Shown: positions 17,485-24,473 of the stretch, one piece after another | How the letters are laid out: each line of letters begins with the position of its first letter | Position numbering within the stretch: the stretch's first letter is position 1 | From: Butyrivibrio sp. MB2005 | GTDB taxonomy: Bacteria; Bacillota; Clostridia; Lachnospirales; Lachnospiraceae | Length of the DNA stretch: 64,000 nt | Assembly: GCF_000424285.1 (NCBI RefSeq) | Contig: NZ_AUJP01000021.1 | Location: forward strand, 1-64,000 | Direction: 5' to 3' | Notes under the pieces: model-generated | The model's database searches: none | What the model was told of the DNA's origin: nothing | Seen by the model: the letters and a program-made list of their open reading frames with translations, nothing else | Program-made: the position numbers and the translations under genes

Positions 17485-17497
17485 CGTTATCTTAATG

Positions 17498-18394
17498 TTA
17501 CATCTTTTTAAAGGTGTATTTGTTAGATTTTGTGAAAATTTCGTTTTTCTTCCAAGACTTTGTAATAAGCTTCTTGTAATCATTGAGCTTTGACTTAGGA
17601 GCTTTAACTGTGATTTTTAGGCTTACTCCTTTATAGTGAACAAATCTATTTTTATTTATTTCTTTACTACATGCAAATGCATACTTACCTATTTTTTTGA
17701 GCTTTTTTGACTTTATTACTACATTCTTAAGCTTACAACCTGCAAATGCTTTTTCACTTATTGTCTTTACATTTTTACCAATTGTTACTTTAGTAACATT
17801 AGTGTTTCCTGAAAAACACATCGTAGGTATTTTTGTTATGCCTGAGCCTATTACAATTTCAGTTGCTGTATCATTAGCTGCGAATGCTCCTTCACCAAGC
17901 TTTGTAACTGTATCAGGGATTGTGATTTTTCCACTGATATTCATTCCACTAAATGCTGAATCATATATTTCTGTTACAGTGCTTGGAATCACTAAGCCTG
18001 TGAATGAGTTGTGGTAATTGGGAAATGTAGTATCACCTATATATATATCTTCCCAGTACTTAACACCAACTTTAGTTACTGTATATGTAACACCTTCATG
18101 AGTAACTGTTGCAGGAATATTTACTACTGTATTTTCATATCCCATGAAAATTTTAACTGCTACTGTTGTATCAGTAATTTTATCATATGCAAAATCACCT
18201 TCCCAGAAGTCTGCTGGATGCTCACCTGTTGTACTACTCCAATGCTCCCAGTAATCTTCTCTGCTTGAGTACCATAATTTACCTGTATTATGTTCTTTAG
18301 CCTCGACCTGAAGATTATTCACTGATAAACTGCCTATTATCATTGCTCCTGCAAGGGCGATTGTTGCTACTCTCTTAATCATTGATTTAATCAT
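17498..18394 (-). CDS. Secreted BspA-type leucine-rich-repeat protein
   Basis: 298 residues with an N-terminal signal peptide (VATIALAGAMIIGSLSV, likely cleaved after VEA near residue 32). The body contains about five LRR_5 (BspA-like) repeats, e.g. GLVIPSTVTEIYDSAFSG, KITIPDTVTKLGEGAFA, KVTIGKNVKTISEKAFAG. The C-terminal tail is rich in lysine, with no LPXTG or membrane anchor; it may hold the protein at the cell wall electrostatically. BspA repeats mediate adhesion or protein binding in gut and oral bacteria; the ligand is unknown. Single-gene unit with its own terminator. Confidence 0.85.
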   Translation of the reverse strand: MIKSMIKRVATIALAGAMIIGSLSVNNLQVEAKEHNTGKLWYSSREDYWEHWSSTTGEHPADFWEGDFAYDKITDTTVAVKIFMGYENTVVNIPATVTHEGVTYTVTKVGVKYWEDIYIGDTTFPNYHNSFTGLVIPSTVTEIYDSAFSGMNISGKITIPDTVTKLGEGAFAANDTATEIVIGSGITKIPTMCFSGNTNVTKVTIGKNVKTISEKAFAGCKLKNVVIKSKKLKKIGKYAFACSKEINKNRFVHYKGVSLKITVKAPKSKLNDYKKLITKSWKKNEIFTKSNKYTFKKM

Positions 18395-18515
18395 AACTTT
18401 TTACTCCTTTATTGAAAAATCAAATTTATTATGATTATACATTTATTATTATTCACTACTTAGATAGTACATCAAATTAAATCATGATTGTTCAAATTTA
18501 TACTCTTTTAATAAA

Positions 18516-18760
18516 TCATCTGTAATACTCACAGAAGCCACCATAGTAATGATAAACAAAATGTGAAATCCCATCTGATATAGAATTGATTCCGAAAAGA
18601 ATCATAATTGAAAAGATAGTGAAGATTATTATTCCTATTATTTTTACAATTATTAGTACCTTTATTGCTTTGGCTATTTCGTTTTCGGAAAAACCTTCCC
18701 TAATATCATCCAAAGAATTTTTATCATTAGATCAAGTGTTGTTAATTTTATATTTTCCAT
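18516..18760 (-). pseudogene. Small membrane protein gene, probably frameshifted
   Basis: ATG at 18760 has AGAGG 6 bases upstream but its frame stops after about 28 codons (MENIKLTTLDLMIKI...). The neighbouring frame is open from a TTG at 18713 for 65 residues (MDDIREGFSENEIAKAIKV, then a hydrophobic segment IIGIIIFTIFSIMILFGI). Adding one A to the run of five A's near 18728 would join both into an 81-residue single-span membrane protein. Either one base has been lost, or translation starts at TTG. No family recognised. Confidence 0.45.
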
Positions 18761-18845
18761 GTTTACCTCTTTTCTAACTTAAGACAGAAAGTGATGAAAG
18801 ATGTGATTAAGCCCTTCAACTTATCCTTTCTCAAGTCAATTCCTA

Positions 18846-18867
18846 GAGGGAAACCTCAGAGAAACCT
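18846..18867 (+). repeat. 22-bp direct repeat, copy 2
   Basis: Partner of 17204-17225, one mismatch. It is followed by CATTTTTTTCAAAAAAGAGG. Confidence 0.7.
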
Positions 18868-19039
18868 CATTTTTTTCAAAAAAGAGGTGGTAAATATGTC
18901 TACCCAAAATCATGCCACGGAGGGATGGGAGTTGGTAACAAAGTTAATTTAGTTTTAAAGTAAGGGTAGTGTCAAATGATTTATGGAAAGTCGGTCAATC
19001 ATTAGCTGCTTTTTAGTTTTTTACAGTTGCTGTTTTGAA

Positions 19040-19329
19040 TTACGTGGGCATCGTGAAAAACAATATTTATCCACGTAAGAAAATCAGGAAATGGTGAATT
19101 ACGGGGATGAATGGGAAAATGTGATTTATCCACGTAAGATTGGCGGAAAAAAGGCTCAGGATTACGGGGGGTGCATAGAGAAATGAGATTCATCCACGTA
19201 AGAATGGCGGAAAAAAGGCTCAGGATTACGGGGGTGGCTTAGAGAAATGAGATTCACCCACGTAAGATTGGCGGAAAAATGGCTAAAAATTACGGGGATG
19301 AAAAAAGAAAAACAATATTTTCCCCGTAA
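19040..19329 (+). repeat. Array of alternating inverted half-sites, 64-bp period
   Basis: Ten 8-bp arms alternate between TTACG(T/G)GG (19040, 19099, 19162, 19226, 19290) and its complement CCACGTAA/CCCCGTAA (19071, 19130, 19194, 19258, 19322). Start-to-start distances are 31, 28, 31, 32, 32, 32, 32, 32 and 32 bp. The whole 64-bp unit is repeated in 19130-19321, and two units are nearly identical (GGCGGAAAAAAGGCTCAGGA). The outer two pairs match perfectly with different bases at the variable position. The rest of 18868-19039 shows no feature. No cas genes and no unique spacers, so it is not a CRISPR array. Confidence 0.9.
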
Positions 19330-19357
19330 TAAAACAGTGAGAAAGAGGAACGAAGAA

Positions 19358-19543
19358 ATGAAGAAAAAAATTCTTACGGGGCTGATGGCTGCTATCATGG
19401 CATTTACTGTGGCGGCTCCTTTGTGGGGGATAAAGGCTGAGGCAAAATATGTTGATTGGAGTGAATATGATAAATCAACATGTATATGTACCGGTAATTA
19501 TAGAAATATAAATTGCACAAGTAAAAGACACCTGGTTGCGTGA
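19358..19543 (+). CDS. Short secreted peptide of unknown function
   Basis: 61 residues. A clear signal peptide (KKKILTGLMAAIMAFTVAAP, cleavage probably after KAEA near residue 29) leaves about 32 residues with three cysteines (STCICTGNYRNINC). AGAGGA stands ahead of the ATG. An overlapping +1 frame beyond codon ~54 reads VKDTWLRESGANPSPIIVN, so a one-base frameshift may have shortened a longer protein. The gene lies directly downstream of the repeat array; TTACGGGG recurs inside its signal-peptide codons (19374-19381). No homologous family recognised. Confidence 0.5.
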   Translation: MKKKILTGLMAAIMAFTVAAPLWGIKAEAKYVDWSEYDKSTCICTGNYRNINCTSKRHLVA

Positions 19544-19579
19544 GAGTGGCGCAAACCCCTCGCCTATAATAGTAAACTG

Positions 19580-19620
19580 AAATAGCTGCCTATCTTTGCA
19601 GGATGGGCAGCTATTTTACT
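19580..19620 (+). terminator. Terminator after the short secreted peptide
   Basis: Stem AAATAGCTGCC/GGCAGCTATTT (19580-19590 with 19606-19616), followed by TACTCACTT. The U-tract is weak. Confidence 0.6.
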
Positions 19621-19725
19621 CACTTCATCTGTTATAGTAACTAATCTTCAAGTTTATAGTTGGGATGTCGATATAATTCGGTGGCTGAGCCATTAGATAT
19701 TTTTTCCTTTAACATCCAATATTAA

Positions 19726-20955
19726 TCATTTTTTATAAATAATCTTTACGTTCTTATTTACCTTGCGAGCTGCTTTTACAATTTTCTTTGCAATCTTAGA
19801 ATTTCTGCTCACACCTATGATTACGACTTTTTGCAGCTTTTTTGCACCTTTAAATGCTTTGAGACTTACAGACGTAAGATTTGCCGCATTAATTGTGGCA
19901 TTCTTAACTTTTTTTCCGGAAATGGCACGCGCAGAAAGCTTTGTAACCTTGTATTGCTTTCTATTAACAGTTACAGTAGAACCAATTTTAACGGATTTTT
20001 TATTAGCAGTTTTGGTAACAGTAACACTTACTCCGTCTGGATTTCCTGTTACAGTAGTGCCTGATGTCAGGGTTGATGTCTGTCCCGATTGGATGCCATC
20101 AGTTTCTGATTGTTCGGAATTGCCTGAATTGCCAGAATCTGAAGGCGGGTTACTTGTGTCGGAATTACCTGGATCAGTAGGGGTAGAAGTTTTTTCATTG
20201 GAACTATCATCAGGTAACACATTATAATAAAAGCCTTCGTCAATCACACTTCCGGTAGTGGCATTAATAAGCTCAACATCTTTTCCGTCTACCTTGACAG
20301 AAAAATATACTATGCCTTCATCATCGATGTCTCTATTATCTGTATATCCATGATAAGTTATAGTGACAGCTGAAGTTGTGTCATTGGTTAGACCTATTCC
20401 AACATCGGGGGTTTTCCATTTATAAGTGACGTTTTTACCAGACATATCTTCTGAGAAAGTGGTGGTCACTGTTCTTGTCTCAGCTTTTCCCTTAGTAAAA
20501 TTAATACCGTTCGGATCAAATGTGATATGGTAAGTGGGTTTTACAGCGACAGTGACATCTGATGTAATAGTCTGACTTGTATTATAGGTTCCGGTAATAG
20601 TTATGGTAGCGGTTGCGTCAGGATCTGTTATGATATTACTCATAGTTATTGATAGAAAAGAACCATACTGATATGTATTGGTTGAAACTTCGGAAATTAT
20701 ATTTTGGGGATCAGTTTTGGTCCATGTATATGTAATGCCGCTAATTAGGTTTGAATCTATTTCAGCAGTATCACTATATGCGTATAGTTGTTCAATGGTA
20801 TCCGAACCTGCAGCAATGGAATATGTTTTGTCAGCTACATTAATATGAGGACCTGTTACATTAGCCTTTACTGTAATAGCAGTTGGAAAGATAAAGAAAG
20901 CACTTGAAACCGCTATAGTAGCGCTGGCCATAATTGAAAGAAGTTTCTTTAACAT
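19726..20955 (-). CDS. Secreted surface protein with Ig-like and LRR-like parts
   Basis: 409 residues. Signal peptide MLKKLLSIMASATIAVSSAF..., likely cut after VKA near residue 31. Two beta-rich Ig-like stretches follow (about 35-145 and 148-235). Next comes a Ser/Thr/Pro/Gly linker (TPTDPGNSDTSNPPSDSGNS) typical of extended extracellular spacers. The C-terminal basic domain (about 295-409) resembles BspA LRR tails (VTKLSARAISGKKVKNATI, SVSLKAFKGAKKLQKVVIIG). No sortase motif; the lysine-rich end resembles that of the protein at 17498. Probably an adhesin-like surface protein; the ligand is unknown. SD GGAGGG precedes the ATG. Confidence 0.75.
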   Translation of the reverse strand: MLKKLLSIMASATIAVSSAFFIFPTAITVKANVTGPHINVADKTYSIAAGSDTIEQLYAYSDTAEIDSNLISGITYTWTKTDPQNIISEVSTNTYQYGSFLSITMSNIITDPDATATITITGTYNTSQTITSDVTVAVKPTYHITFDPNGINFTKGKAETRTVTTTFSEDMSGKNVTYKWKTPDVGIGLTNDTTSAVTITYHGYTDNRDIDDEGIVYFSVKVDGKDVELINATTGSVIDEGFYYNVLPDDSSNEKTSTPTDPGNSDTSNPPSDSGNSGNSEQSETDGIQSGQTSTLTSGTTVTGNPDGVSVTVTKTANKKSVKIGSTVTVNRKQYKVTKLSARAISGKKVKNATINAANLTSVSLKAFKGAKKLQKVVIIGVSRNSKIAKKIVKAARKVNKNVKIIYKK

Positions 20956-21179
20956 AACTCAATTACCCTCCAGGTATAATTTTTTAAGTCTATTTCTGAA
21001 TAAATAAGGTTATTTGATAAAAGTAATATCAAGAGTTAGTTTAAAATGGGTCGGGGAGGGCGTCAAACAACTCTGCATTAAAAAAATATAAAAAAACTGA
21101 GAATTATATGTAGCCAGATGATTTCAAGGTCTTTACATTGAATTAAAATATTGGATTTGAATCAAGGTAAGGATATGGA
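20956..21179. other. Intergenic region with no recognisable feature
   Basis: AT-rich stretch upstream of the surface-protein gene. I see no ORF, hairpin or repeat beyond what is expected by chance; it probably contains the promoter of 20955. Confidence 0.5.
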
Positions 21180-21362
21180 TTAGTTATACCTTGAAATCCC
21201 TGTTCCCCTGAAACTTCGTTTCTTTTGAAAAAAAGTGACCACAACATATGTATCGTCTTCAGTTCTTTTTCTAATGAATATATAGGCTGTACTCTTGTTA
21301 TATTTTGCCTCTATAAAGAAATCCGCTTTTATAAGACTTCCAAATCCCTGTAGACAATACCT
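21180..21362 (-). pseudogene. C-terminal remnant of a small-domain protein (PBECR4-like?)
   Basis: Open minus-strand frame of 60 codons without a start, ending at TAA 21180-21182. It reads like real protein: FGSLIKADFFIEAKYNKST, AYIFIRKRTEDDTYVVVTFF. The pattern KADFF...AYIFxRKR...VxxFF resembles, from memory, the PBECR4 type of toxin-like nuclease domains in clostridial proteins; this is a weak assignment. The N-terminal part is missing and the end abuts a different gene remnant on the other strand. Confidence 0.4.
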
Positions 21363-21589
21363 TTAAGGGAAATCAAAACGTAAAGAATGTTACTATCGGA
21401 AAAAATATAAAAACTGTAGGCGCTGGAGCATTTTCAGAATGCCCCAACCTTAAAAATGTAGATATGTCTAAGTGTAAAGTAACTAGTCTTTCAAAGAACC
21501 TCTTTAAAAGCTCAAAAAACAAGGTGCAAAAAAGTGTTCATTTAAATATAAACAGTCGTGAAAATTTTTTAGGGATGAGAATGAACTAG
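21335..21589 (+). pseudogene. BspA leucine-rich-repeat gene remnant
   Basis: An open frame of about 84 codons without start codon or signal peptide. It encodes typical LRR_5 sequence: FKGNQNVKNVTIGKNIKTV, GAGAFSECPNLKNVDMS. It is the C-terminal end of a lost surface protein related to the one at 17498. The stop codon lies inside the terminator hairpin that once served the gene, so the 3' end is preserved while the 5' end is gone. The left breakpoint is near 21345. Confidence 0.75.
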
Positions 21590-21612
21590 GTTCAGTCTCA
21601 TCCCCTTTTTAC
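21572..21612 (+). terminator. Terminator of the lost LRR gene
   Basis: GGGATGAGA (21572-21580) pairs with TCTCATCCC (21596-21604). The stem continues as TGAAC/GTTCA (21582-21586, 21590-21594) and is followed by CTTTTT. Very stable. Confidence 0.9.
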
Positions 21613-21703
21613 CTCAGACAGAATTTCATAAACTTGCATGTATTTATATATCGATAATCGTAAGCCTTTATTAAGCTATAGCTATTTTTAGCACAATAAA
21701 AAT

Positions 21704-21712
21704 GATATAATA
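21704..21712 (+). promoter_or_regulatory. Extended -10 promoter of the 71-residue gene
   Basis: TGATATAAT (TGn plus TATAAT at 21707-21712) with no good -35. It lies about 50 bp before the start codon. Confidence 0.55.
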
Positions 21713-21764
21713 GCGTTGTCTATACAAGTGGTGGGGACTACTAGAATAGAAAGGAATTTGTTAT

Positions 21765-21980
21765 ATGAGTAATAGAGAAAGAGCTTTAGAGCTTCTTGAG
21801 CAGATACCTGATGATAAGCTTTTTTATATCATTGGTATCATGGAAGGAGCGTTGATCCCTGATAGCAGTCTCGACGCTTCGATTGATGAATCAATAGCTA
21901 TATCTGAAAAAGAAATCGAGGAAGGTGCTGACTTGATTCCATTTGATGATGCATTTGCTGCTTTGAAAGAAATATTTTGA
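21765..21980 (+). CDS. Small acidic protein, antitoxin-like
   Basis: 71 residues: NRERALELLEQIPDDKLFYI followed by an acidic middle and a short hydrophobic end (IPFDDAFAALKEIF). The length, the acidic nature and the N-terminal helix resemble small antitoxin-type proteins of clostridia that usually sit beside RelE- or PIN-type toxins. No toxin gene is adjacent: downstream is a terminator and then a convergent gene. It has AAAGGA as SD, an extended -10 promoter and its own terminator. Function unproven. Confidence 0.6.
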   Translation: MSNRERALELLEQIPDDKLFYIIGIMEGALIPDSSLDASIDESIAISEKEIEEGADLIPFDDAFAALKEIF

Positions 21981-22008
21981 ATATATAGATAAATCAGATT
22001 TAATAAAT

Positions 22009-22041
22009 AAAGCCATCTCTTCTTAAAAAGGGATGGCTTTT
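22009..22041 (+). terminator. Terminator shared by convergent genes
   Basis: AAAGCCATC/GATGGCTTT stem with a T-run on the plus strand and an A-rich start, usable in both directions. Confidence 0.8.
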
Positions 22042-22054
22042 CCATATTATGTTT

Positions 22055-22819
22055 TTAGGAAAAACAAGTCGGAATTTCCTTCACACCCCTTGCTCTGCAA
22101 AGTGCTGATGTGGGCCCCTTAAAATCAAGCGGTTTTCCATCAATATCGGTAATCGTGCAACCGGCTTCCTGTGCAATAAGCGCAGCTGCAGCATAGTCCC
22201 AAAGCTGGACTCTCATCTCGAAATACAAAGCACATCTTCCAAGTGCCACGCAGCACATATCCCAAGCTGCAGTCCCCGATCTCCTGAGATCGACGCAAAG
22301 CGGAAGAAGCTTTTTGGCTATTTCAAAGGTTCTGTCCTGAAGCTCGGTATAGTAAGGTGCTGTGCCAAATACCGCAAGGGAATCAGAAAGAGGCGCCTCT
22401 GAAGACATTATCCTTTCGCCGTTCATATACGCTCCCTGTCCCGCCTGTGCTGAAAACATCATGTCATCAAAAGGGTTATAAATTACAGCCATGTGCGGTT
22501 TACCGTCCTTCAAAAGGCCAATTGAAACCACCGACGGTCTGTATTCATAGATAAAATTGGAGGTTCCGTCTATTGGATCAAGCACAAAACAATTTCCCTT
22601 TTCCATTTTTGACGAAAACACATCCTGTCCGTCTTCCTCACCCAGAAACTGTGCTTCGGGAAGCACTTCCTGCAGACTCTCTATAAGAAATTTCTGAATC
22701 TTTTCATCCGTCTCCGTACAAAAGTTGGCATGTCCGGCCTTCTCCATTATCTTTGGACGCTCGGCACTTATCATTATGTCACCTGCTTTGCGGGCAACCT
22801 TCATTATTTCTTCAATCAC
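22055..22819 (-). CDS. Inositol monophosphatase family protein
   Basis: 254-residue Mg2+-dependent sugar/inositol phosphatase. The family metal-binding motifs are all present: FLGEEDG near residue 59, VLDPIDGTSNFIYEYRP near 78, and QLWDYAAAALIAQEAG near 206. The protein could act on inositol-1-phosphate, NADP or fructose-1,6-bisphosphate; the substrate cannot be told from sequence. Its ATG overlaps the stop codon of the upstream GGDEF gene (ATGA), so the two are translated together. Confidence 0.9.
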   Translation of the reverse strand: MIEEIMKVARKAGDIMISAERPKIMEKAGHANFCTETDEKIQKFLIESLQEVLPEAQFLGEEDGQDVFSSKMEKGNCFVLDPIDGTSNFIYEYRPSVVSIGLLKDGKPHMAVIYNPFDDMMFSAQAGQGAYMNGERIMSSEAPLSDSLAVFGTAPYYTELQDRTFEIAKKLLPLCVDLRRSGTAAWDMCCVALGRCALYFEMRVQLWDYAAAALIAQEAGCTITDIDGKPLDFKGPTSALCRARGVKEIPTCFS

Positions 22820-24321
22820 TGTTCTAATCCTTTCAAAACCTGCTCTTCGGCGCGTCCAATAACACCTGAAACATCCTTATCATTTTCATCATATACAGAC
22901 ATACCGATGGATACCTGATATCTGTGCCAGGGATTATTATCTCCGTTCTCAATTGATTTACCAAATACATCTGAAAGCTCAGCCATGAGTTCCTCACGCT
23001 CATAGAAGTCTCTGCCCGCTATTACAACTGCAAATTCAGTTGCTTTAGCTCTGTATACCTGTGAGTTTATGAACACTCCGCAAATTAACTTACATGCTCC
23101 TAAAATATACTCATCACCCTTATCCTGACCATACTTTTCGTTTATCTCATCAACATTTTTCAGCCTTACCAAAACTATTCCGAAACCGGCTGCTCCATGT
23201 TTAATATCCATATCCAGAGATTCTATTGATTTCTCAAAAGCAGCCTTGTTCTTTACACGAGTGAGAGGATCCTGAACCTGAGAAATCGTATTTTCCACAG
23301 TATGTTTTTTGGTAATTACCCTGTTTTTACCACTGTGTTTTCCAAGATACAGCTTTTCATCGGCATCACGAATAGTATCAAAGACTTTTTTACCAGCAGA
23401 AGATGACACTCCAAAGGTCATTGTAACTTTGAAATGCGTGCCTTCATGCTCAAAATCACGCTGTTCAATCTCTTTTCTGATTTTCTCCAAGAACTCAAAG
23501 GCATCGGGGATTTCTGATGTTTTCCCAACAAACAAAAATTCCTCACCGCCCCATCTGCAGCATAGTGCTCCTCTATCCGATAGAATTTCGCCCACACTTT
23601 TAAGGACATAGTCCCCGCAGTTATGGCCATAGGTATCATTAACCTTTTTAAAATCGTCTATGTCGGAAATCGCTATCCAATATTCATCATTTTTACGTTG
23701 TAACTTTTCCAGGTGATTGGTCAGATAATATCTGTTGGGAAGTCCGGTGAGTTTGTCATGAGACAGCTGATATTCCAGCTGTTCTTCTGATTTGTTGGCT
23801 ATAATAACCAAAAACTGCAGGACGAACATAGTAATCACAAAAACAATAACTCCCCACAGCAATGAAAGCCAAAATTCAGCTTTCGCAGGAAGCACATAAG
23901 GCGCGGGATGAAAATGCAGATACACATATACGAAAAGATAAAAAAACATTCCCAATATGCACATCGGCATCATACGAACATATTTTATTTTCAGGGTTCT
24001 GCCGGTGTATTCGGCAAAAAACGCCAGAACATTCATGCCTATAAGGGTAATCTGAAACCCACTGCCCCAACCGGTAAGCAGCGCTGCGAGCACCATATGG
24101 GCAACCACTTCAAGATATACTGCCACAGCATAGAACTGCAGCCACTCCTTATACACAACGAAGAGCATAACAATATAAAAGCTAATACTGAACACATTAA
24201 ACTTAGCCATGGGCGTAACACCGCACTGAATAAAAATCATGATCATAAGTACATGTATCAATAAAAAGCATATTGCCATACCCCAAGCGGTCACCTTGGC
24301 TCTTTTCATATTCATGAACAT
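22816..24321 (-). CDS. Membrane diguanylate cyclase with tandem GGDEF domains
   Basis: 501 residues. About six membrane segments lie within 1-175. The first GGDEF domain (about 185-340) is intact, with GGEEF at 258-262 (RWGGEEFLFVG) and the substrate-binding ISDIDDFKKVNDTYGH. The position for an RxxD inhibitory site reads DRGA, so product inhibition at that site is not expected. A second GGDEF-like domain (about 350-498) has KATEF at 426-430 in place of the signature and is probably not catalytic. The gene is coupled to the phosphatase gene downstream by a 4-base overlap. Confidence 0.88.
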   Translation of the reverse strand: MFMNMKRAKVTAWGMAICFLLIHVLMIMIFIQCGVTPMAKFNVFSISFYIVMLFVVYKEWLQFYAVAVYLEVVAHMVLAALLTGWGSGFQITLIGMNVLAFFAEYTGRTLKIKYVRMMPMCILGMFFYLFVYVYLHFHPAPYVLPAKAEFWLSLLWGVIVFVITMFVLQFLVIIANKSEEQLEYQLSHDKLTGLPNRYYLTNHLEKLQRKNDEYWIAISDIDDFKKVNDTYGHNCGDYVLKSVGEILSDRGALCCRWGGEEFLFVGKTSEIPDAFEFLEKIRKEIEQRDFEHEGTHFKVTMTFGVSSSAGKKVFDTIRDADEKLYLGKHSGKNRVITKKHTVENTISQVQDPLTRVKNKAAFEKSIESLDMDIKHGAAGFGIVLVRLKNVDEINEKYGQDKGDEYILGACKLICGVFINSQVYRAKATEFAVVIAGRDFYEREELMAELSDVFGKSIENGDNNPWHRYQVSIGMSVYDENDKDVSGVIGRAEEQVLKGLEQ

Positions 24322-24473
24322 ATTGACTCAATGCCCCCTAAATCATGTCATTGCTTTTAGTGAACAGATTTATTATCAAAATATCGCAATATTAGTATAC
24401 TATCGAATAAGCAATATGCTCAAATTAAAGATTTGTAAAATACTTGGTTACAGCTTTCAGTTTCTATATACAA

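Noticed and set aside
17266-17583. 105-residue minus-strand ORF over the GC-rich patch
   Set aside because: It overlaps the LRR gene and its terminator, reads as an arginine-rich low-complexity string, and has no Shine-Dalgarno support.
19040-19329. CRISPR array
   Set aside because: The units are tandem 64-bp copies whose inter-arm segments are nearly identical, not unique spacers. The palindromic arms are only 8 bp and no cas genes are near.
19002-19398. Two minus-strand ORFs of 63 and 78 residues
   Set aside because: They are readings of the tandem repeat units (both contain the same repeated peptide) and lack ribosome binding sites.
17043-22045. Genomic island integrated into tRNA-Glu
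   Set aside because: The region looks accessory, but I found no integrase and no second copy of the tRNA 3' end that would serve as an attachment site.
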